From contig NZ_NBXD01000025.1 of the NCBI RefSeq assembly GCF_003399645.1, forward strand, positions 1-64,000: a stretch of DNA of 64,000 bases, in the 5' to 3' direction. The notes below the pieces were generated by a model, which worked only from the letters and a program-made list of their open reading frames with translations, was not told the DNA's origin and made no database searches. A program made the position numbers and the translations under genes. This document shows positions 34,730-43,097 of the stretch, piece by piece. Each line of letters opens with the position of its first letter. Position 1 is the first letter of the stretch. The stretch is from Subtercola boreus (GTDB lineage Bacteria > Actinomycetota > Actinomycetes > Actinomycetales > Microbacteriaceae).

Positions 34730-35245
34730 GTGCCTGCATCCCTCGCTCCTCGGCCTCCGTTCCACTTCGAGCGGGTGGAGTACGACGACCCGCGCGCCGT
34801 GGCCCTCCGGGCGCGGATGGACGTGGAGATGGGCGCCCGGTACCACACGCCCGGCGTTCCGATGGATCCGGCCGTCCAGGCCGTGCTGACGCTCGACCCG
34901 GCCGAGGTGAGCGCCACGGTACTCGTCATCGCCGACGGTGCGGGCGCCGGCGTTCCGATCGCTCACGCGGCCCTGCGGATGCTCCGTGGCGAGTGGGAGG
35001 TCAAACGCGTCATCGTCGACGGCGGCCAGCGCGGTCTCGGCGTGGGCCGTGCCCTGATGAACGAACTCGAGCGAATCGTGCGCGAAGAGGCTCCGGGAGC
35101 CCCGCGGATGATCCTTCAGACCGGCGATCGCCAGCCCGATGCGGTCGCGCTCTACACCCGTCTCGGGTACACCCCGATCCCGATCTACGAGCCCTACATC
35201 CGCGCGATCCCGAACTCCCTCTGCTTCGAGCTGCGGCTCGACTGA
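34730..35245 (+). CDS. GNAT-family N-acetyltransferase
   Basis: A 171-residue GNAT protein with the acetyl-CoA loop QRGLGVGRALMNELE and the C-terminal DAVALYTRLGYTPIP motif. A GTG start at 34730 is preceded by TACGCT (34717-34722) and seven bases, a leaderless arrangement inside the end of the upstream gene. The acceptor is unknown. Confidence 0.85.
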   Translation: MPASLAPRPPFHFERVEYDDPRAVALRARMDVEMGARYHTPGVPMDPAVQAVLTLDPAEVSATVLVIADGAGAGVPIAHAALRMLRGEWEVKRVIVDGGQRGLGVGRALMNELERIVREEAPGAPRMILQTGDRQPDAVALYTRLGYTPIPIYEPYIRAIPNSLCFELRLD

Positions 35246-35344
35246 GAGCCGCGGAGGCACGATCCGCACTTTCGCGGGCCAGGAACGAGGCCGTCCGAAC
35301 CCACGCTTCCCGCACGCCCGGGCACGCCGCCCAGACGAGCGCGC

Positions 35345-35932
35345 TCAGCGCTTCGGGTAGAGGGTCTCGCCGCGCTGCAGCATGTCGACGTACTGGGCGA
35401 TCTTGCGCGCCCGCGTCTCGGCCCGCGTGACCGACCCGATGCGGAACAGGATCGCGTAGCGGTTCACGCTCGACAGCGTCCCGAAGAAGGCCTGGGCCTC
35501 GGGATTCGCGGCGAGCGCGGCGGCCAGATCATCCGGAACCTCGATCGACTTCGACCCGGCGTAGGCGCGCTCCCAGCGCCCGTCACGCTGCGCCTTCTCG
35601 ATCTCCGCCTGCCCGGCGGGCTGCATGCGCCCCGACGCGACAAGCGCCAGCGCCTTGTCGCGGTTGATCTGCGACCAGATGCTGCGTGCCCGGCGGGGCC
35701 CGAAGTTCTGCAGGAAGTGGTCGTCGTCGAGCCTGTTCTTCTGCCCGTCGATCCAGCCCACGCAGAGGGCCTCGTCGAGAGCTTCGGCGTAGCTCACGCC
35801 GTGGTGGGCGCCGCCCTTCTTCGCGATGGCGAGCCGGATGCCGTCACTCGCCTCCGCATGCTCCGCCAACCACGTGCGCCACGCGTCGACCGACCCGCAG
35901 TACACGATCTCGCGCTCGACCTTCTCCGCCAT
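35345..35932 (-). CDS. YdeI/OmpD-associated family protein
   Basis: A 195-residue protein of the YdeI (bacteriocin-protection-like, OmdA) family: the middle holds SYAEALDEALCVGWIDGQKNRLDDD and FGPRRARSIWSQINRDKALAL, and the C terminus ends in the conserved RAETRARKIAQYVDML. The ATG at 35932 follows a TAGTGT-N7 leaderless promoter on the minus strand. Function in actinobacteria is unclear. Confidence 0.82.
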   Translation of the reverse strand: MAEKVEREIVYCGSVDAWRTWLAEHAEASDGIRLAIAKKGGAHHGVSYAEALDEALCVGWIDGQKNRLDDDHFLQNFGPRRARSIWSQINRDKALALVASGRMQPAGQAEIEKAQRDGRWERAYAGSKSIEVPDDLAAALAANPEAQAFFGTLSSVNRYAILFRIGSVTRAETRARKIAQYVDMLQRGETLYPKR

Positions 35933-35970
35933 GCCCCCCACACTATTGACTCGCACACCACTTGTCGGGC

Positions 35971-36047
35971 CGGAACCCCGCAGGGCGGACGAAAACTGCC
36001 TGCACACCGGTCAGGAGTCTCGGGTGCAGGCAGTTCTCGGGGTTCCG
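35971..36047 (-). terminator. Two-tier 77-nt stem-loop downstream of the MFS gene
   Basis: An outer 10-bp stem (CGGAACCCCG 35971-35980 with CGGGGTTCCG 36038-36047) encloses an inner 12-bp stem (AACTGCCTGCAC 35994-36005 with GTGCAGGCAGTT 36024-36035) and an 18-nt loop. No U-tract. It lies between the MFS stop and the YdeI-like start on the minus strand, so it may terminate the MFS transcript or be a structured element of another kind. Confidence 0.55.
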
Positions 36048-36062
36048 CGCGCCGGGCGGGGC

Positions 36063-36094
36063 AGGCTGGGGTGGGCGGAGGCTGGGGTGGGTCA
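36063..36094. repeat. Imperfect 16-bp duplication across the MFS stop codon
   Basis: AGGCTGGGGTGGG followed by CGG (36063-36078) and by TCA (36079-36094). The TCA is the minus-strand stop codon of the MFS gene. Confidence 0.85.
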
Positions 36095-37744
36095 GGCGCC
36101 GGTGGGGGCTCCGGATGTCGCGGCGGGGGTGCCCGCGTGGGCACCGCCTCCGGCGGCTGAGGCAGGCGCGCCGGCACCGGCGGGAGCCGCCGAACCCGCG
36201 TGGGCACCCGCACCAGCACCAGCACCAGCAGGCGTGCCGCCCGCGCCGCCCGCTGCGGGCGCACCGCCGCCACCACCCCACGTGTTGACGCGCTTGGGCA
36301 GAGTGAACACCAGCGCGAACGCCACCACCGCGAAGATGGCGCTGACCATCATCGCCGAGGCGGCGGCATTGGTGAACCCGGTGGCCACGGCGCCCGCATC
36401 ACGGCCGGTGATGGTGAGCGAACCGAACAGCACGCTGCCGATGATCGCGATGCCGACCGCGCTGCCGATGCGCTGCACGGCCGAGATGACACCACTGGCG
36501 GCACCCGCGTCCTGCTTCGAGACGGTGGCGACGATGAACTGCGCGTTCGGTGCGATGAAGAACCCGTTGCCGACGCCGGCGATGAACAGCGGAGCGATGA
36601 GCTCCCAGTTCGTCAGATCGGAGGCGGGCGTGAGCAGCAGCACGAGCCAGAGCCAGATCAGCCCGATCGCGACGAGTGCCGTACCGAGCACCAGCACGTT
36701 GCGGCCGAGCTTCTGCGACAGGCGGTTGCTCTGCGACGAGCTCACGATGCTGCCGATCGCGAACGGAATCGACACGGCACCCGACTCGAGGGCCGTGTGT
36801 GCGAGACCACTCTGCCAGAGCAGCGAGATCGTGAAGAAGATGCTGGTGAAGGCCGCGAAGTAGACGAGTGCCAGGATGACGCCGCCCGTGAACGCGGGGT
36901 GCGTGAACAGGCTCGGCGGAACCAGCGGCGACTTTCCGCGCCGCGTGTAGCTGACCTCCCAGAGGCCGAAGACCGCGATCAGCACGATTCCGCCGGCGAT
37001 GGAGAGGTAGGTCCAGAGCGGCCACCCCTCGTCCTGGCCCTGGATCAACGGCACCAGCAGCGCCACGAAGGCGCCGGAGATCAGCACGAGACCGATCCAG
37101 TCGATGCCTCCGCGCGGTGCAGCATCCGACGCATTCTTCTTCGGCAGCAGCATCGCGGCGGCGATCAGCGTGACGACACCGATGGGCAGGTTGACGAAGA
37201 ACACACCGCGCCACCCGTTCTCTTCACCGAAGGCCTGGATGATCAGGCCGCCGATGATCGGGCCGAGCGCCGACGACACACCGATGACCGCACCCATGAT
37301 GGCGAAGGCCTTGCCGCGTGACATGGGCGGGAACAGCAGCTGGATGAACGCGGTGACGGCCGGCACGAAGATACCGCCGGCGAGCCCCTGCACGACACGG
37401 GCGATCACGAGCTGCGTGTCGTTCGCCGCGAGACCGCAGGCGAAGCTCGCCACGGTGAACAGCGCGATGCCCGTGAAGAACACCCACTTGTGGCCGATGC
37501 GGTCGCCGAGCCGGCCGGCCGGGATGAGGGCGAGACCGAAGGCCAAAGCGTAGCCCGAGATGATCCACGACAGAGTCGATTCGCTGGCGCCGAGGGTCTG
37601 CCGGATGGTCGGCAGAGCGACATTCACAATGGTGGTGTCGAGCAGGGCGATGCACATACCGAGCAGCAGCACGACGAGCGCCTGCCAGGCGTGCTTGGGA
37701 ATGGCGGGCGCGGGCTGCCCGGCCCGGGTGGTGGCTTCAGACAT
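36092..37744 (-). CDS. MFS drug exporter, DHA2 (EmrB/QacA-like) family
   Basis: A 550-residue, 14-helix major facilitator. Motif ALLDTTIVNVALPTI in helix 1, GRLGDRIGHKW (loop 2-3 signature) and GPIIGGLII (motif C of drug antiporters) place it in DHA2. The last 60 residues after the final helix are an Ala/Gly/Pro tail with His, unusual for the family. The ATG at 37744 lies 8 bp inside the end of the PadR gene, so the pair is co-transcribed; the PadR protein probably represses the exporter. Confidence 0.9.
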   Translation of the reverse strand: MSEATTRAGQPAPAIPKHAWQALVVLLLGMCIALLDTTIVNVALPTIRQTLGASESTLSWIISGYALAFGLALIPAGRLGDRIGHKWVFFTGIALFTVASFACGLAANDTQLVIARVVQGLAGGIFVPAVTAFIQLLFPPMSRGKAFAIMGAVIGVSSALGPIIGGLIIQAFGEENGWRGVFFVNLPIGVVTLIAAAMLLPKKNASDAAPRGGIDWIGLVLISGAFVALLVPLIQGQDEGWPLWTYLSIAGGIVLIAVFGLWEVSYTRRGKSPLVPPSLFTHPAFTGGVILALVYFAAFTSIFFTISLLWQSGLAHTALESGAVSIPFAIGSIVSSSQSNRLSQKLGRNVLVLGTALVAIGLIWLWLVLLLTPASDLTNWELIAPLFIAGVGNGFFIAPNAQFIVATVSKQDAGAASGVISAVQRIGSAVGIAIIGSVLFGSLTITGRDAGAVATGFTNAAASAMMVSAIFAVVAFALVFTLPKRVNTWGGGGGAPAAGGAGGTPAGAGAGAGAHAGSAAPAGAGAPASAAGGGAHAGTPAATSGAPTGA

Positions 37745-38477
37745 GGGTGGTGGCCTTTCGAGGCGGAGTTTCGGGAGGAGTGTGGGTGGAAGACGTGGGC
37801 GAAGGGAGGCCCGGGGCCGATTTCGGCACAGACGCCCGGTCGGCGGTCGCCGGCCGGCTGCCCGCCTCAGGGTTGTCGGCATGCACCGGCGTCACGGTCG
37901 GCAGGGGTGCGCGCCCCTGCTCGTTGTGGCGCCGTTCGTCGGCGACGATGTCGGGCATCGCCGCCAGCAGTTCGCGTTGCCAGTCGAGCTCCCCGCGCAT
38001 GCGATGCGCGCGATGCTTCATGGCGAAGCTCTCGCTGAGCGTCAGATGGGGCAGTGCCCGATCGTTCGCTGCCTCAGTGTCGGCGAGAAGCGCCTGCAGC
38101 GCGGCGATGCGGCCCTCGATGACGTGCGGCATGTCATCCAGTCGTTCACCGTCGAGCCGGGTGAGCGCCAGGTCGAACGGATCGGGCTTGAACGTGACCG
38201 ACGTCAGCTGGTCGAGCCGGATGCCCGCCAGCGCGTCGCGCCCCGAAGCGCTGATGGCGTAGATCTGACGCTCCGGAAAGTTTCCCTCGCGTTCGACGCG
38301 CACGACATCGATGAGCCCCTCGGATGCCAGGCGCTTGATGGCGCCGTACACCGACCCGACGGTGATGTCGGTCCAGAGGTGCACGTGCTCCTCTTCGGCC
38401 AGCAGGCGCAGCTGGTGGCCGTGCATCTCGCCGTGCTGGGCGAGGGAGCCGAGGATGAAGAGCCGGATGGATGACAC
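37737..38477 (-). CDS. PadR-family regulator of the MFS exporter
   Basis: A 246-residue PadR regulator: winged helix in the first 75 residues (LFILGSLAQHGEMHGHQLR, TVGSVYGAIKRLASEGLIDVV) then a Vir-type C-terminal helical domain and a Pro/Thr-rich disordered tail of about 45 residues. It starts with GTG at 38477 and overlaps the MFS start by 8 bp. Ligand binding is expected to release repression. Confidence 0.9.
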   Translation of the reverse strand: MSSIRLFILGSLAQHGEMHGHQLRLLAEEEHVHLWTDITVGSVYGAIKRLASEGLIDVVRVEREGNFPERQIYAISASGRDALAGIRLDQLTSVTFKPDPFDLALTRLDGERLDDMPHVIEGRIAALQALLADTEAANDRALPHLTLSESFAMKHRAHRMRGELDWQRELLAAMPDIVADERRHNEQGRAPLPTVTPVHADNPEAGSRPATADRASVPKSAPGLPSPTSSTHTPPETPPRKATTHV

Positions 38478-38482
38478 TCAGG

Positions 38483-38498
38483 TACTCTTGCAAAAGTA
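38483..38498. promoter_or_regulatory. PadR-type operator
   Basis: TACTCTTGCAAAAGTA is a 16-bp palindrome with one mismatched pair, 5 bp upstream of the PadR start codon. Half-sites TACT/AGTA match the TACT...AGTA type reported for PadR regulators. Confidence 0.6.
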
Positions 38499-38519
38499 GT
38501 CATGCATGTCAATCTCCGT

Positions 38520-39368
38520 TCAGGGCCTTGTTTTCTCCCACGAACCATGCCTCAGACGGATGACATCCGCCTCTTCGAAGGCCTTCAGCCACCCCTCCAT
38601 CGGCCACGAACCCCAGCGATCGCGGTACAGGGCGCCGTTCCGCAGAATGTCGTCGAGATGCTGGATCGGCGGCGACGAGGTCGGATGGTACTGGTGATAG
38701 GCGTGCGCACCGCCCACCCAGCGCAGCTCGATGCCGCGCTGCTGCAGACGCGAGGCGAAGTCGGTGTCTTCGGCTCCGTACCCCTCGTAGGTCTCGTCGA
38801 AGCCCTGCGAACGCACCCAGGCCTGCGGCGAGCAGGCGAACGAGAGCGACCAGAACAGCCGTTGCTCGTCGGAGGTCGCCGCCCGGGTCTCGCCCGGTGG
38901 GAGGCTGGGGCGGGCGGCGTGGGGAGCGGTGGCGGCGCGCAGCCCGTCGGGGGTTCGCGGGGCGGCTCCCTCGGGCAGGTAGGTCACGGGCCCGCAGAGC
39001 ACGGACTCCGGATGCTCGTACCGAGCCTCGGCATACCTCTCGAGCAGCTCGGGGCCGGGCAGACAGTCCGCGTCGAGAAAGACGAGCAGCCGCGCACCGC
39101 GCCGCAGCGCCTCGGCGGCACCGGCGTTCCGCCCCGCGGCCAGTCGCAGCCCCTCCCGCCCGGGCGGCACCCGGATGACCGTGACCCCGTCGACCACCGG
39201 AGCCTCGGCCTCGTCGAGCCACACGGCCACGACGAGCCGGCCGGTACCGCCGGCGAGCAGGGTGAACTGGTTAAGGGCGTGGGTGAGTCGCGCGGCCGAG
39301 AAGAGCGTGATGACGGCGACCTCGACCGGTGCCGCGAGGGGCCCGGTGGCGGGCGGATTCTCGCTCAT
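38520..39368 (-). CDS. Family 2 (galactosyltransferase-like) glycosyltransferase
   Basis: A 282-residue GT-A enzyme. It has VEVAVITLFSAARL at the N terminus, the metal-binding DXD-type motif FLDADCLPGP near residue 92, and a C-terminal Glyco_transf_7C-like segment GFDETYEGYGAEDTDFASRL. The fold uses a nucleotide sugar and is probably cytoplasmic. It is the last gene of a four-gene minus-strand operon joined by 4-bp overlaps. Confidence 0.87.
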   Translation of the reverse strand: MSENPPATGPLAAPVEVAVITLFSAARLTHALNQFTLLAGGTGRLVVAVWLDEAEAPVVDGVTVIRVPPGREGLRLAAGRNAGAAEALRRGARLLVFLDADCLPGPELLERYAEARYEHPESVLCGPVTYLPEGAAPRTPDGLRAATAPHAARPSLPPGETRAATSDEQRLFWSLSFACSPQAWVRSQGFDETYEGYGAEDTDFASRLQQRGIELRWVGGAHAYHQYHPTSSPPIQHLDDILRNGALYRDRWGSWPMEGWLKAFEEADVIRLRHGSWEKTRP

Positions 39369-40510
39369 CCGGCGGCACGCAGGGGGGCGGCGCCAGGGGC
39401 GGCGCCGGAGGCAGTGCCAGAGGTGGTGCCGGCGGAGCGGGCCGCCACCACTGCGATGGCCTCGGCTGTGCGGGATGCGGCACCCGCGACCTGCCAGGCC
39501 GACCAGGCTGGAGTCGACGCGCGGGCGCGGGCGAGCATCCCGGGCCACTCCGACGGCTCGGGCCAGCGTTCTGCGACGATGGCGAGGCCTGTGCGCTCGA
39601 GGGTGTCGGCGGTGGCGGCCTGCTCGTCGAAGGGACGGGCCGCGGGAACCACGATGGCCCGCGCGCCGCTCGCCGCGAGGTCGGCGATGGCGTTCTGTCC
39701 GGCGAACGACACGACCACCTCGGCCTGCACGAGCTGATCGAAGGGGTCGTCCTGCCAGCCGGTCGAGGAGACGTGTGCTGTCGGCGGCAGGCCGAGGGCG
39801 CTCCACGTGGTTCCGGGTGAGGCGGCGATCGTGGCGACAGCAGCCCTCTCGACGACTTCCGACGACACCGCGCCGGGCCCACCGGCACCCAGCACCAGCA
39901 CCGAACCCGGTACCACAGCGGGCCGCGAGCCCCCCGCGATCCGTGCGCGGCCGTCGAAGCGGCTGATGCCGCCCACGAAACTCACCGTCGAACGGAACGA
40001 CTCCAGCGCCCGCGGCACGTACAGCGCCTCGGGCCAGGGGGCGATGATGCGCGTGGCGGCACTGAAGGCGAGAGCGTGCGGTGCATCATCCCGCTCGCCC
40101 GGCTGCGTCAGAACCACCGTCGGAACTCCGAACAGCCGCGCCAGCAGCGTCACCTCGACCGAGACGTCGACCACGAAGCAGTCGAAACGCTCTGAGGCGA
40201 GGCTTGCCGCGATGACGCCGAGGCGTGACGCGTGTCCGCTGTGGTTGAGCGGTGCCCAGTGCAACACTCCCCCAGCCGTCGGATCGGCCAGGGCCGGATC
40301 GAGGCGATCACCGCTCTCGGTGCGCTCGACCTGGTTGTCGTGATCGAGCATGACCCAACGGGTGCGATCCGCCAGCACCATGGGCGGCGGCAGGGTCGAG
40401 AAGACGACCACGTCGGCGTCGAGCTCGCGGCGCACGGCGTCGAACCGGGTTCGGTGCCCCGCGCCGTGGCTGTGCACGTACCACCCGACGAGCGGTCGCC
40501 GGGCGGTCAC
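39365..40510 (-). CDS. GT-B glycosyltransferase (MurG/GT28-like)
   Basis: A 381-residue protein with the GT-B plan: N-terminal VGWYVHSHGAGHRTRFDAV and C-terminal VSFAGQNAIADLAASGARAIVVPAARPFDEQ, the segment that contacts the nucleotide in MurG-like enzymes. A short Ala/Gly/Thr tail ends the protein. It starts with GTG overlapping the upstream stop and overlaps the next gene by 4 bp. Confidence 0.82.
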   Translation of the reverse strand: MTARRPLVGWYVHSHGAGHRTRFDAVRRELDADVVVFSTLPPPMVLADRTRWVMLDHDNQVERTESGDRLDPALADPTAGGVLHWAPLNHSGHASRLGVIAASLASERFDCFVVDVSVEVTLLARLFGVPTVVLTQPGERDDAPHALAFSAATRIIAPWPEALYVPRALESFRSTVSFVGGISRFDGRARIAGGSRPAVVPGSVLVLGAGGPGAVSSEVVERAAVATIAASPGTTWSALGLPPTAHVSSTGWQDDPFDQLVQAEVVVSFAGQNAIADLAASGARAIVVPAARPFDEQAATADTLERTGLAIVAERWPEPSEWPGMLARARASTPAWSAWQVAGAASRTAEAIAVVAARSAGTTSGTASGAAPGAAPLRAAG

Positions 40511-41709
40511 GCTGACGCCGCAGGGTACCCGGGCGTCTCGCGCACACCGTCGACCCCGAAGGGCGCAGCGTCACCGACGGCGACCCCGTCGACCCCGAGT
40601 GTTCCGTCGAGCATCAGCTGCCGGTACATCACCTCGAGTTCGAGCACCCGCATCTCGAGTGAGAACCGTGCCACCGCATCCACGCGGGTGCGGCGACGGA
40701 TGCCCGCATCGCGCTGTTCCGCCCGAATCAGCTCGTCGGCTGCACTCGCGAGCCCCGCGACATCCCCCATCGTCACCAGACGGGCGCCGGGCATCGTGCC
40801 CACCACCTCGGAGACCCCACCGGTGTCGAAGCAGGCCACCGGTGTTCCCGTCATCATGGCTTCGGCGATGATGAGGCCGAACGGCTCCTCCCACACGGGG
40901 GTGACGAGCGCGCAGCTGCTGCGCCCCACGAGCTCGGCCAGCTCGGGCTGGCGCAGCTCGCCGAGATAGACGGCGTTCGCACCGAGCAGCGGCCGCACCT
41001 CGTTCTCGAAGTACTCCGGGTCGCCGATGCGGCCGGCGATGGCGATGCGCCTGCCGAGACCGAGTGCCGCCCGAATGGCGAGGTGCGCACCCTTCTCCAC
41101 GACGATCCGCCCGAACCACACGAGGTCGGGGCCGCCGGGGCCGAGGGGCCAGCGCGACGCGTCGACCGCGTTGGGAACGACGGTCGATTCGATGCCGGCC
41201 GGCATCCATTCGCTCGCGGTGTGCGTACTCACGGCGATGAACCGGCTGGGCGACGAACTGTCGACGGCGTGCCCGGCCACGAGGTCGGGCAGAACCGGCG
41301 TGTGCAGTGTCGAGACCATCGGAACCCCGAGCCGCCCCGACCACGCGAGCGGCGTTCCATGCAGGCTGTGGTTGTGCACGACGTCGAACTCGTCGGAGTG
41401 CGAAGCGATGTACGAGAGCGCACCCTCGAGCGCGCGCAGGGCGCCCGGCAGATACCCCACGGGGTAGTCGACGTCGTTCGGCGCCTCCCCCGGGCCCCAC
41501 ACAACGGGCGGCAGCACGAGGGCGTCAGGGCTGTTGTCGAGAAAGTCCGACCCGGCGACCGCGGCGAGCGTGACGTGGTGCCCGCGGGCACGCAGGGTGT
41601 CGACCTGGTGCCACACAGACGACTCGAGCCCTCCGGCGTGCGGCTCGGTGATGGCGTAGCGCATGGGAGCGATGACGGCGATACGGAGGGGGTGCGAGGC
41701 CGGCCTCAT
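40507..41709 (-). CDS. Family 4 glycosyltransferase
   Basis: A 400-residue GT-B enzyme with HAGGLESSVWHQVDTLRARGHHVTL (N-terminal acceptor side), WFGRIVVEKGAHLAIRAA, and the GT4 donor motif VTPVWEEPFGLIIAEAMMTGTPVACFDTGG (catalytic EX7E). The N-terminal segment resembles mannosyl- or glucosyltransferases that use UDP- or GDP-sugars. Overlaps both neighbours by 4 bp. Confidence 0.9.
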   Translation of the reverse strand: MRPASHPLRIAVIAPMRYAITEPHAGGLESSVWHQVDTLRARGHHVTLAAVAGSDFLDNSPDALVLPPVVWGPGEAPNDVDYPVGYLPGALRALEGALSYIASHSDEFDVVHNHSLHGTPLAWSGRLGVPMVSTLHTPVLPDLVAGHAVDSSSPSRFIAVSTHTASEWMPAGIESTVVPNAVDASRWPLGPGGPDLVWFGRIVVEKGAHLAIRAALGLGRRIAIAGRIGDPEYFENEVRPLLGANAVYLGELRQPELAELVGRSSCALVTPVWEEPFGLIIAEAMMTGTPVACFDTGGVSEVVGTMPGARLVTMGDVAGLASAADELIRAEQRDAGIRRRTRVDAVARFSLEMRVLELEVMYRQLMLDGTLGVDGVAVGDAAPFGVDGVRETPGYPAASA

Positions 41710-42902
41710 ACGCGCACGCCCGCCAGAGCGCGCCGGTAGACGGCGAGGTGGGCGGCGTGGATGCCTCGTTGCTGCTCGATTCGGAATGCGGCACGCTCGA
41801 GGCGCAGCTGGGCCCGGCGGGCAGCGCGTGCGCCCGCCCCCGCCAGGGTGAAGGGCTCGAGCAGTTCGAGCAGCGTCCGCGCCAGCGAGTCGGCCGATCC
41901 GCGCTCGTAGGTCGCGACCTCACCCCGAACCGGATGCTGCTCGGAGTAGAAGCCCACATCGGGCGCCGCGACCGCCACGCCGAGATCCCAGCACAGCTCG
42001 AGCCAGCCCGAGTGCGTGCCGTGCGCGTAGGGCATGACCGATACGTCGGTGGCGAGCAGGGCCGCACTCAGTTCGTCGTCGCTGAACCGCGGATGCTCGA
42101 GGAGCCGCACGAACCCGACACCCTCGAGCCGGGTCCGGAGCTCGCGGCGCACGGCCTCATCGCGCACCCGGTCGTTGAGGTCGACCCGCACGGCGAGGTC
42201 GAATCCGCTCTCGCGGAGCGTGCCGACCGCCGTGAGGAGGGTGTCGATGGCTCCCAGTGCGTCGATGTTGGGGCGCAGGTCGCGCAGGTGCACGCCGATC
42301 GTGAGGGCAGCATCCTGAACCGGCGCGCCCGACGGGCCCACAGCATCCTGAACCGGCGCGCCCGAACCGGCGAGCGAGGCCGCGTGCGTCGGCGCGGGCG
42401 CGGGCAGCGCCGCCAGCCGGGGGTGCGCGATGACGGTCGCCTCGCGCGCCCAGCGTGCGCGCACCTGGTCGGCCGCCCCCTCGGTGAGCGTGATGACCTC
42501 ATCGGCGGCGTTCACCAGCAGTTCGAGCTGGGCGAGGTGGGCCGCCTGGTCGACGAGCTGGGGGTTGGTGAGGTCGTGCACGGTGAAGACCAGGGGGCGG
42601 TCGGCGGACCGCAGGGCGTCGACGACCTCTGCCAGGTGCCCGAGGCTGAACGACTCGGTGCCGAAGTGCAGGTGCAGCACGTCGAAAGAGTCGGCGTTGC
42701 GGGCGATCCAGCGCGGGTCGAGCATGACCGGAGGCCACCATTGGCCCGCTGCGGCACCGACCGGCTGCGGATCGGTGAGGAGCGTCACGCCGTGGATCGT
42801 GCCGCCGGATCCGGCATCGACGAGGTTCTGAACGTAGGGGTGGGCTGCAGGAACAGCGGCGATGCGCAAGGGCCCCGAGACGGCGGGGGCTGAGTCTGGC
42901 AT
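41706..42902 (-). CDS. GT-B glycosyltransferase, first gene of the minus-strand arm
   Basis: A 398-residue protein with FDVLHLHFGTESFSLGHLAEVVDAL, TVHDLTNPQ and a C-terminal VMPYAHGTHSGWLELCWDLGVAVAAPDVGFYSEQ, the usual nucleotide-site surroundings of GT4-like enzymes but divergent. It contains an in-frame 25-bp duplication (42308-42332 and 42341-42365) that repeats GAPVQDA. The ATG at 42902 faces the divergent WcbI-like gene. Confidence 0.78.
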   Translation of the reverse strand: MPDSAPAVSGPLRIAAVPAAHPYVQNLVDAGSGGTIHGVTLLTDPQPVGAAAGQWWPPVMLDPRWIARNADSFDVLHLHFGTESFSLGHLAEVVDALRSADRPLVFTVHDLTNPQLVDQAAHLAQLELLVNAADEVITLTEGAADQVRARWAREATVIAHPRLAALPAPAPTHAASLAGSGAPVQDAVGPSGAPVQDAALTIGVHLRDLRPNIDALGAIDTLLTAVGTLRESGFDLAVRVDLNDRVRDEAVRRELRTRLEGVGFVRLLEHPRFSDDELSAALLATDVSVMPYAHGTHSGWLELCWDLGVAVAAPDVGFYSEQHPVRGEVATYERGSADSLARTLLELLEPFTLAGAGARAARRAQLRLERAAFRIEQQRGIHAAHLAVYRRALAGVRV

Positions 42903-43097
42903 GGCGGTAACATTCCTTTTGCGAAGAGGGTTCGAACGGAGCACGGCAGTCACGAGGCCCCGACCCGACAGTGCCTCTAAATGTACGACGGAGAACGATT
43001 TGCCCTGAAAACAGTGGCCGGGGGTTGACGCGAGACGAAAATCTTCGGTCTGGAAGGTGCCAATGAACCACACCAAGGTGTACAGCAGGGGTCGACG
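42903..43097. promoter_or_regulatory. Divergent promoter region of the glycan cluster
   Basis: 195 bp, noticeably AT-richer than the flanks. On the plus strand TTGACG (43025-43030) may be a -35 with only a weak -10; on the minus strand TACATT (around 42977-42982) may be a -10. Regulation cannot be deduced further, but both arms start here. Confidence 0.4.

Noticed and set aside
35971-36047. Insertion-sequence inverted repeats
   Set aside because: The stems are only 77 nt apart end to end with no transposase or target duplication; treated as RNA structure.
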